The position numbers and the translations under genes were made by a program. The notes beneath the pieces were generated by a model. That model saw only the letters and a list, made by a program, of their open reading frames with translations, had not been told where the DNA came from and made no database searches. 64,000 nucleotides of DNA from Anabaena sphaerica FACHB-251. Lineage in GTDB: Bacteria; Cyanobacteriota; Cyanobacteriia; Cyanobacteriales; Nostocaceae. The stretch is from positions 62,001-126,000 of the forward strand of contig NZ_JACJQU010000009.1 in assembly GCF_014696825.1 (NCBI RefSeq), written 5' to 3'. Within the stretch, counting starts at the first letter, position 1, and each line of letters begins with the position of its first letter. Positions 57,710 to 64,000 of the stretch are shown here, one piece after another.

Positions 57710-58113
57710 ATCATTCCTGGTCCTTTGCCCCGTCTGTCTTCTTTGTCTGTCAACTGACCTTCCTTATCCTCATTTACTTCCCTCATTTCTTCCAACCGTT
57801 CTGCGGTATCTTGTGAGATTTTTTTCCTAGCATCACCTGGAACTTCATAATACATTTCTGGTTCAACTGGATAGTTATTTAACAAGCCTTCCTTATCCAC
57901 AGTGTAACCATCTGTAGTGCGTATGCTCTCCGCATTTGTTTGGTCATCAGTGGTCGCATTTGAGAGCTTTTCTTCTGTAGGAAGTGTTTTATAGTTGTCT
58001 GCTTCTCTGGCTTGACGTGCTGCTGTTTCCGCTGGAATAATTCCCCGATCATATTTATCAGCATCAACGCGATGAGTAGAATCTGTTGCTTTTATTACTG
58101 GTTCATTAGCCAT
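57706..58113 (-). CDS. Hydrophilic conserved protein, unknown function
   Basis: 135 residues, almost without hydrophobic segments and very rich in Asp, Glu, Lys, Thr and Asn (DKYDRGIIPAETAARQA, ending EDRRGKGPGMI). It is probably intrinsically disordered, like stress- or desiccation-associated proteins. I recognise no family with a defined role. The start ATG is preceded by AAAGAGGAC. It converges tail to tail with the lipid kinase. Confidence 0.65.
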   Translation of the reverse strand: MANEPVIKATDSTHRVDADKYDRGIIPAETAARQAREADNYKTLPTEEKLSNATTDDQTNAESIRTTDGYTVDKEGLLNNYPVEPEMYYEVPGDARKKISQDTAERLEEMREVNEDKEGQLTDKEDRRGKGPGMI

Positions 58114-58876
58114 AAATTTAGTCCTCTTTAATTATGTTCACAAGAACTTTGAAAACTAGATTAGTGTTTTTTTGAATATAAAGAAACTATCTTAAGAAGT
58201 GAATTAAGGAGACATACTAACTGAAATTATCTATCTTAAGATACAAATAGGCAGGGGTTTAAAATTCTCGTTGTGACAAGGCAAGAGGTAAAAGGCTAGA
58301 GGGAAGAGATTTTGGGCAATTTACTTTCGTTACATACTACTCTTCGAGAAGCCGATCCGCGTCTACGGTTTTTTTGTACCTTTATAATTACAAAAAAAGG
58401 GAACAGGGAACAGGGAACAGGGAACAGGGAACAGATAAGAAACTTTAGTTCTGAGTTTAAAGTTCAGTCAAAAAAAAGATGTTTTTTTCGTGCTACGCAT
58501 CTCAAAAAACAGTATCATTATTTCAATATCATGTTTTTAAACATGAGTTTTTTCTGTTTCCTGTTCCCTAAAACTAAAAAACTTTGTACCTCACGAGCAT
58601 AAGAACTGCTATAGGACTACTATTTGATTTTTGATAGCTTGCGTGGCGTAGCCATACAAACTCAGTACACCTTATATTCCCTGTTCCCTGTTCCCTGTTC
58701 CCTGTTCCCTATTCCCTACCTCTACGAGTAAATTCAGGAATCAAACCGGATTCCTATATAATGCTTCTGAAAACCCCTGTTTTAGTTTGACTGATAACTT
58801 ATAATAAAAAATGTCGGGTAGACAATAGCAACCCCACATTAAATGAATAAATTTATCTTAATAGTTGTGAAAATTC
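58114..58876. other. Repeat-rich intergenic region
   Basis: About 760 bases without a credible gene. GGGAACA units lie at ~58398-58435 and the inverted unit (TTCCCTG) at ~58676-58718. A small dispersed repeat core (GCGTGGCGTAGCCAT) lies near 58638-58654, and a second (GAGAAGCCGATCCGCGTCTACGG) at 58347-58369. Open frames through this area translate the repeats and are rejected. Confidence 0.65.
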
Positions 58877-59320
58877 TTAACCTAAAAGTTGTTGTTTGAA
58901 TGAACTAACCTTCTGAGTTAATTCTTGCCGAGTTTCAGCTTTGATGAGATAACGGAAAGTAAACCAGATGGCATAGAATATACCAACTATCTCAAAAATG
59001 GGAGCTAGTAACGGCACACCATTAATAGCATCTAGGATGGCGATGACTACCTTAACAGTAACAAACGCAGACAAAATTAAAACAATCGTTAAGATAGCTT
59101 GCTGATTTTTGGCAAAAAAACTACCTAGATAATCTGGAAGTTGGTCTAAGATGTCAATAAGTTGTCTGCTAATTCGTTGCCATTGGCTTGTAGGAGTTTT
59201 AGCAGGCGGTAGTTTTGGCAAATTACCAGTTTCTGTACCTTCAAGGGATAATACCCCTTGTGGTGAGACGGAATTGGCTGACTCTAATTGCTGTTGTTGA
59301 ATTTCCATAATGTTTGCCAT
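58877..59320 (-). CDS. CAAD-domain (CURT1-like) membrane protein
   Basis: 147 residues from the ATG at 59320; a GTG at 59371 and an ATG at 59308 are alternatives. A Gln/Ser/Pro-rich N-terminus precedes an amphipathic helix, two membrane segments (QAILTIVLILSAFVTVKVVI and LLAPIFEIVGIFYAIWFTF) and the tail LIKAETRQELTQKVSSFKQQ. This is the CAAD domain of cyanobacteria, related to plant CURT1, found in thylakoids and fused to some aminoacyl-tRNA synthetases. Here it is free-standing. A role in thylakoid curvature or membrane anchoring is inferred from the family. Confidence 0.85.
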   Translation of the reverse strand: MANIMEIQQQQLESANSVSPQGVLSLEGTETGNLPKLPPAKTPTSQWQRISRQLIDILDQLPDYLGSFFAKNQQAILTIVLILSAFVTVKVVIAILDAINGVPLLAPIFEIVGIFYAIWFTFRYLIKAETRQELTQKVSSFKQQLLG

Positions 59321-59600
59321 TTGGCACAACAGTGTTAATAAATGACTGGACGTGATTGACCTTTCCCTCACCTAAAGGTAAGGAATTCTTAAGCAGCACA
59401 GAAACGGACTCTTAAAGGTGTAGTCAATCCACCTCTCATAGCTTCACTGAGTTTAATCTCAATGTTGCCTTTACTTTTTTATCGGGTTTTTCACCGTATT
59501 CAGTGAGTAAAGCTATACTACCATGAAATCGTTGATGTATTTACGCCTCTGTTGGCTTACTCTGCGGGAAGACTCCGCGTACATCTCAAGCTTAAAAGAC

Positions 59601-59639
59601 ATCAAAACCTAAAAATCCAAGAAATTTTTAGGTTTTGAT
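59601..59639. terminator. Strong 16-bp hairpin
   Basis: ATCAAAACCTAAAAAT pairs perfectly with ATTTTTAGGTTTTGAT around a CCAAGAA loop. On the minus strand it is about 150 nt past the BON-protein stop, so it may end that transcript. The rest of the ~470-base gap between the CAAD and BON genes shows no gene, only a small repeat core near 59560-59585. Confidence 0.6.
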
Positions 59640-59791
59640 TCCAGGATTTTTAGCCTATTTTCTGATACCTATAACAGTATAGACTCAGATTCCCCAGTCA
59701 AAAATATTTCAGTTTTTATCTGGATTAGTGTCTCTGGTTGATCAACATCTATTTATGTCCATCAACTTAGAGATATTAATTGTTAGTAGCG

Positions 59792-60247
59792 TTATCTTGT
59801 CGGTGGTACAACAGAAGCCTTAACAACTACATTTGTAACACCCTTTATTTCTTTGCTCAAAGGTTCAATTTTAGCTAACTGATCCTGATTATTAACAGTT
59901 CCTGATACGGTAACTGTGCCATTTTCAGCCGCATTAACTGTTAATTGACCACCAGGAATATTAGCTTCTAATTTAGATCTGACTTCACTGGCTAAATCTC
60001 CAGTGGCTCTATCTGTAGGATCACCAGCCACCAAATTCCGTTCTTCACGGGCGCGAATATCAGCATTGAGTTGTTTTCTGCGAAGTTCACTTTGGGCATC
60101 TTCTTTAGCAGCTTGTGTTGTGTCGGCTGCTGGAGATGCTGGTACTTCTCCAGGGTCAGGTGCGGTCACAGCCGTTTTAGATGTATTATCACAAGCCACG
60201 GTAAAAAGTAAAAGGGAACCAATTAAGAATGAGGTTAGCTTTTTCAT
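59792..60247 (-). CDS. BON-domain lipoprotein
   Basis: 151 residues. The lipobox LLLFTVACDN places the lipidated Cys at residue 19, so the protein is membrane-anchored outside the cytosol. A Pro/Ala/Asp linker (APDPGEVPASPAA) follows. A single BON domain (~80-150; VRSKLEANIPGGQLTVNAAENGTVTVSGTV) resembles OsmY-type stress proteins that bind phospholipid. The triple-unit stress protein lies 113 bp upstream on the same strand; the two may be induced together by osmotic or other stress. Confidence 0.85.
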   Translation of the reverse strand: MKKLTSFLIGSLLLFTVACDNTSKTAVTAPDPGEVPASPAADTTQAAKEDAQSELRRKQLNADIRAREERNLVAGDPTDRATGDLASEVRSKLEANIPGGQLTVNAAENGTVTVSGTVNNQDQLAKIEPLSKEIKGVTNVVVKASVVPPTR

Positions 60248-60360
60248 TGCTTTATTTCTCGATATAGATGTGGAAATGATTGTTGTGTTCTTGGAAAGAA
60301 GTGGCTAGGAGCAAAATTTTGCTATTCTTGCTCCTCAGATTGGGTGAAATTAAATGGGAA

Positions 60361-61971
60361 TTAAACCGTTCTTTCGCGGTGGTCAACAATAACTACTGGA
60401 GGTTCTCCGGCAAAATTACTGCGAACGGTTTCCGTATGTCGGACTGGTTCAAAACTAGGTTGATGCTCGCTGACATCATGAGCATCATAAATAGCAAATT
60501 CTTCAATTCCCAAACCTTGAAGAATTCTTTCAGCATGGTGAATTTGTGCTTCTGTGCCATCAGCAATCACCAAGTAATGGCCTCTTTGGAAGCGATCGTT
60601 ATAAACTCGCGCTCGTTCTTCAGGAATTCCTAACCCAATTAATCCCCCTGCAATACCTCCTACTGCTGCACCTACAGCACCACCTGTTAAAGTTGTGGCC
60701 AATGCAGTCGCTACAGCACCACCAGCCATTACAGGTCCGACTCCAGGAATTGCTAAAGTTCCCAAACCGACTAATAAACCAGCTAAACCACCAAGAGCGC
60801 CACCCGTAGCAGCACCCGTTTTTAGCCCCTCATCTGCTTGATTACCTATTTCTTGATGCCTTTGTCCACCGTTGTCTATATCTTTGGCAATCAGGGAAAC
60901 TTGGTTCATGGGAAAACCAGCACTTCGTAATTCTCCCAGTGCTGCTTCTGCGTCCCGGCGATGGGAAAATACACCAATCGCTCTTTTAGTGGTTTGCAAA
61001 GGTGCATTTACATGACCGTTTGATTCGTACACTTGCCACTGTTTAATCCCATGTCGGTTGAGAATTGCAGCTGCACGATTGATATCAGCATCTGTACCAC
61101 TAACGATAATGATATAGTTTCCTTGATGGATGCTTTCGTTGTAGAACCGAGTGTGCTGCTCGGAAATATTGAAACGAGTAGACTCGAAGCGATCGCTCAC
61201 AGGAATCCCACTAAAAGCATTCTTCTGTTGAGGCTCTCTGTGAATTAGAGCAATTTGGGTCAAGGGAAAACCTGCATTTCTTAACTCATTAATAGCCGCT
61301 TCCGCATCTTGTAAGCGTGAAAAATAACCAATTGCATTTTTATGAACAGTTACATCTTTATGAACAGGCACATCTCTATGAACAGCTACATCCTGATGAA
61401 TAACATCTCTGGTTGGCTGTTTACCATCTGGTTGATCATAAACTTCAAACTCTTCAATCCTCCAGCGATGAAGAATTTCTTTGGCTCTAGCAATTTCTGC
61501 ATCCGTTCCATCGATGATAACTAAATATTCACCTCTCTCGACTCTTCCGTGATAAACTTTGGCTCTTTCTTCAGGAATTCCTAAACCAATTAAACCACCA
61601 ATTAAACCACCAGCTGCTGCACCAATACCAGCACCAGCAAGAGTTGTAGCTAAAGCAGTTGCAGTGGCTCCAGCCAACATGATTGGACCTATTCCCGGAA
61701 TGGCTAAAGCCCCCAGTCCAACTAATAAACCAGTTATACCACCCACAACACCACCAGAAACTGCTCCAGTTGTTGCACCTTCCTCAGCCTGATCACCAAC
61801 TTTTTCATGCACTTTCTGACCAGCAATATCGTCTCTGCCTTCGTTATGTCTGGCGATCACAGAAACTCTTTCCATCGGAAAGCCTGAGTTTCTTAATTCA
61901 TGCAACGCTTGTTCAGCATCACGGCGATCGGGAAATACGCCTACAGCGCGTTTATGTATACCTGTAATCAT
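60361..61971 (-). CDS. Stress protein of three YflT-like units with glycine-zipper segments
   Basis: 536 residues. Units 1 (6-180) and 3 (328-497) each hold a YflT/general-stress-17M-like half (AVGVFPDRRDAEQALHELRN) and then a Gly/Ala-rich hydrophobic stretch (GGVVGGITGLLVGLGALAIP) able to insert in membranes. A helical ending follows (GTDAEIARAKEIL). Unit 2 (210-317) lacks the hydrophobic stretch. Between units 1 and 2 (189-211) a hexapeptide with the pattern VHxDVx repeats four times. Such proteins occur in stress-responsive operons; the biochemical role is unknown. The BON lipoprotein is downstream. Confidence 0.82.
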   Translation of the reverse strand: MITGIHKRAVGVFPDRRDAEQALHELRNSGFPMERVSVIARHNEGRDDIAGQKVHEKVGDQAEEGATTGAVSGGVVGGITGLLVGLGALAIPGIGPIMLAGATATALATTLAGAGIGAAAGGLIGGLIGLGIPEERAKVYHGRVERGEYLVIIDGTDAEIARAKEILHRWRIEEFEVYDQPDGKQPTRDVIHQDVAVHRDVPVHKDVTVHKNAIGYFSRLQDAEAAINELRNAGFPLTQIALIHREPQQKNAFSGIPVSDRFESTRFNISEQHTRFYNESIHQGNYIIIVSGTDADINRAAAILNRHGIKQWQVYESNGHVNAPLQTTKRAIGVFSHRRDAEAALGELRSAGFPMNQVSLIAKDIDNGGQRHQEIGNQADEGLKTGAATGGALGGLAGLLVGLGTLAIPGVGPVMAGGAVATALATTLTGGAVGAAVGGIAGGLIGLGIPEERARVYNDRFQRGHYLVIADGTEAQIHHAERILQGLGIEEFAIYDAHDVSEHQPSFEPVRHTETVRSNFAGEPPVVIVDHRERTV

Positions 61972-62666
61972 ACTTAATGTTCCTCCAACAGCAACAGCAA
62001 CAGAAATATAAAAAAATATTTCCGAATTGTCTTTAAGGCAATAACTCTATTACTACCTTTCTCGATGAAAGTTTCATCAATCTGTTGGAGGAAGTTATAT
62101 TTATGCCATTGGTTATAGATATAGTTATGAATAGATTAGGTGAATGAGCAAAAAAAAGTATCGCTAAGTAAATTTGCAAAATAAAATCATGACCAGGGAA
62201 AAATATGAACTAGCCTAAAATCCTCTCCCTTCATGCTTTACAGCATCATAGATTCTGTATTTTATCAACAGTAAAAATTTAATTTCAGATTTAATATAAG
62301 CCGAATTACTTAACAGAAATACAACTACTACGTGATAAAATAAATAGATATAGCCTAAGATACGGTTTCAATTTAAAGCTAGAATTGAGAAATAGATGGA
62401 TATCAGCAGCACAGTGTTTACTGCTAAAATCGCATCTTTAAGAATTAATAAAAAGAATTAATAAAAAAATTAACAAAAAACTCCGAACAAAAAAATGAAA
62501 CCCTGAAAAATCAAGTAAAAATACTGTGGTGACTATAATCACTTAGATTATATTATTTAAATCACAGGTACTTGATTAAATAACCATCTATTTTATAATC
62601 AAGGAAAGGATTTTTAAATATATAAACTATTGAGTTATCGTTTGGTGATTATGAGGAGTTACCCTT
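61972..62666. other. AT-rich intergenic region, no gene seen
   Basis: About 695 bases between divergent genes. It contains AAGAATTAATAAA tandem units near 62437-62480 and otherwise nothing recognisable. The promoters of the stress protein and of the 57-residue peptide should be here. Confidence 0.5.
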
Positions 62667-62840
62667 ATGCTAGAAAAACTATTATTAGCAACTATCCTAA
62701 CATTTAGCTTCAGCCTGTTTGCAAATATGGGTTGGTCTAATACCAGAAAAGAGATGGCGCAAACGCCTTTAGCTTCTAACCATAAAGTTTTTACTTTAAC
62801 TGAACGTTACAAAAATACAGAGATGGATTCAAATCGGTAA
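62667..62840 (+). CDS. Small exported peptide, unknown function (57 residues)
   Basis: ATG at 62667 preceded by GAGGAG with 8-nt spacing, a strong ribosome-binding site. The sequence MLEKLLLATILTFSFSLFA is a signal peptide or membrane anchor, and the remaining ~30 residues are polar (TRKEMAQTPLASNHK). No family is recognised. The good initiation signal and clear leader argue that it is translated. It lies 98 bp before the secreted pentapeptide gene on the same strand. Confidence 0.55.
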   Translation: MLEKLLLATILTFSFSLFANMGWSNTRKEMAQTPLASNHKVFTLTERYKNTEMDSNR

Positions 62841-62938
62841 TACAGACAAATACTGTGGTAGATTGGCTCCAATTACTCATATCATCTATTAAGTATAAAT
62901 ATAGATCAGTTACGATTAAGTCCTGATGAAGATATCTT

Positions 62939-63721
62939 ATGACACTGAGTATGAAAAGCCGAATTATTGCCACAGCAGCATTTTTGCTCACGATTAGCTC
63001 GCCAGTAACCGCACAAGCTTCAAATTATGAAGAGATAAAACAGTTATTAGCAACAAACAAATGCCCTAACTGCAATCTCCGTAATGCTGGTTTAGTTATG
63101 GCTGATTTATCGGGAGCTAATTTAAGCGGTGCGAATCTCGCAGGTGCTAACCTCAGTCGTGCAAACTTAAGTGGTGCTGATTTGCGGGGTGCAAACTTGA
63201 GTGGTACAAGTTTATTTGGGGTGAACTTAAGTGAAGCTAAACTCAGTGGAGCTAACCTCACCGGTGCTGATTTGAGAAATACCTATTTAATGAATGTAGA
63301 ATTAACGGATGCTAACCTTACTGGAACCAACTTCCAAGGTGCAGTAGGCATACCTTCACAAATAGCCAAACCAGAAGATTTCTATGGTTGGGGTGTAGCA
63401 GCAGCAGAAAAAGGCAACCTCAAACCAGCTATTGATTATTTTAGTCAAGCGATCGCCCTCAAACCCGATTATGCAGGTGCGTACTTATCCCGTGGTGTAG
63501 CGAGTTACCAAAGTCTAGACAGAAAAAGCGCCTTAGTAGATGCCCAAATAGCAGCAAAACTGTTTGATGAGCAAAAAAATCCTGAAGGGTTACAAACAGC
63601 CCAAGCTTTTATTTTGGAACTGAAAACACCTTACGGTGAAAAAGTCAGCACTGGTAAACCCAGTTTTATGGATTTTGTCGGTAGTCTGGGTTCGGTCTTA
63701 CTACAATTTTTGCCCTTTTAG
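62939..63721 (+). CDS. Secreted pentapeptide-repeat protein with C-terminal TPR
   Basis: 260 residues. A signal peptide (IIATAAFLLTISSPVTAQA) is followed by YEEIKQLLATNKCPNCNL, which carries a CxxC pair. About 15 pentapeptide units (ANLSG, ADLRG) then cover ~55-140. Two TPR-like helices follow at ~150-215 (AIDYFSQAIALKPDYAGAYL). The layout matches the gene at 41905 up to the end of the pentapeptides. Export is predicted; the CxxC may form a disulfide or bind a metal. Function unknown. Confidence 0.82.
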   Translation: MTLSMKSRIIATAAFLLTISSPVTAQASNYEEIKQLLATNKCPNCNLRNAGLVMADLSGANLSGANLAGANLSRANLSGADLRGANLSGTSLFGVNLSEAKLSGANLTGADLRNTYLMNVELTDANLTGTNFQGAVGIPSQIAKPEDFYGWGVAAAEKGNLKPAIDYFSQAIALKPDYAGAYLSRGVASYQSLDRKSALVDAQIAAKLFDEQKNPEGLQTAQAFILELKTPYGEKVSTGKPSFMDFVGSLGSVLLQFLPF

Positions 63722-63901
63722 GTGACAGGTGAAAGAAAAGAGAGCAGGGGAAACAGGAAGAGAATAAGTGACTTCCACATAAAAAACGCTCAACCACCTA
63801 ACGCAAAAAACTGACTAATAACTAATGACAAAATTTTGAGAAAATGATTATCTACAAAAATCGCCATCACGGCGATAATCTTACAGAAGGAACAAAGATA
63901 G

Positions 63902-64000
63902 ATGTCAGAAAATTTGAAGAGTAAAGTAGTAACTCAAGGGGTGCAGCGATCGCCAAATCGGGCTATGCTGCGGGCTGTTGGTTTCCAAGATGAAGATTTT
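63902..64000 (+). CDS. ilvD: Dihydroxy-acid dehydratase IlvD (partial, N-terminus)
   Basis: The first 33 codons from the ATG at 63902, reading [20 protein letters not shown], the conserved beginning of cyanobacterial IlvD, an iron-sulfur enzyme of isoleucine, valine and pantothenate synthesis. AGAAGGAAC lies upstream. The gene continues beyond the window. Confidence 0.85.
   Translation, partial: MSENLKSKVVTQGVQRSPNRAMLRAVGFQDEDF

Noticed and set aside
58312-58602. 96-residue open frame
   Set aside because: It reads through GGGAACA repeats (NREQGTGNREQ) and a dispersed repeat, with no independent coding signal.
61342-61792. Two open frames antisense to the triple stress-protein gene
   Set aside because: Their repeated Met/Ser/Ile or Pro/Ala patterns are mirror images of the hexapeptide and Gly/Ala-rich repeats in the real gene.

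Overview
The window comes from the chromosome of a filamentous, probably heterocyst-forming cyanobacterium (Nostocales type). Evidence: photosystem II genes psbK and psbM, the chlorophyll gene chlP, an RpaA-type response regulator, a short CphA2-type cyanophycin synthetase, a HetI-type phosphopantetheinyl transferase, many GCGATCGC (HIP1) octamers, heptanucleotide tandem repeats, and small dispersed repeats of the kind known from Nostoc and Anabaena. No rRNA, CRISPR array or prophage was seen. One tRNA gene, Gly(CCC), is present.

Layout. 1-9 kb: start of a peptide-type ABC permease, HD hydrolase, tRNA-Gly, a WD40 protein with an uncharacterised N-terminal module, cysA, a YidD-like protein with a Cys-rich tail, chlP, a multi-hairpin repeat cassette, and the remnant of an NB-ARC ATPase. 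8.4-13 kb: cobS, a conserved unknown, tgt-psbK-ferredoxin-psbM, and a universal stress protein. 14-31 kb: a secreted TPR-CHAT protease-like protein, oligopeptidase, dienelactone hydrolase, acylphosphatase, DUF1823, a GH13 glucosidase-like enzyme, DAHP synthase, cphA2, hetI-like, an alpha/beta hydrolase and rpaA. 31-33 kb: a decayed YefM/YoeB toxin-antitoxin pair, a PPC-domain protein, ComF and a GNAT.

33.5-40.5 kb is the most accessory-looking part. smc is followed by an ABC-type AAA ATPase gene overlapping a DUF4276 (TOPRIM-like) gene, then a Uma2 nuclease, then a second, diverged 3' fragment of smc that is itself split by a 93-bp MITE. The ATPase/DUF4276 pair is the best candidate here for a poorly described, possibly defensive, two-gene system.

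40.6-50 kb: PRC-barrel protein, secreted pentapeptide protein, a PD-(D/E)XK-TPR fusion, a metallo-beta-lactamase-fold protein with a degenerate metal site, a protein with a C-terminal KaiB-like domain, and a PilT-type ATPase. 50-64 kb: wecB, peptidoglycan-binding and M23 proteins, glgA, hemC, a Uma2 pseudogene, a YegS-type kinase, a CAAD membrane protein, a BON lipoprotein, a triple-unit YflT-like stress protein, a 57-residue secreted peptide, a second secreted pentapeptide protein, and the start of ilvD.

Intergenic DNA is rich in small mobile repeats. Two MITE families occur as pairs (94/93 bp with 5-bp target duplications; 105 bp flanked by TA). There is a single 220-bp long inverted repeat and many heptanucleotide tracts, some of which reach into start or stop codons.
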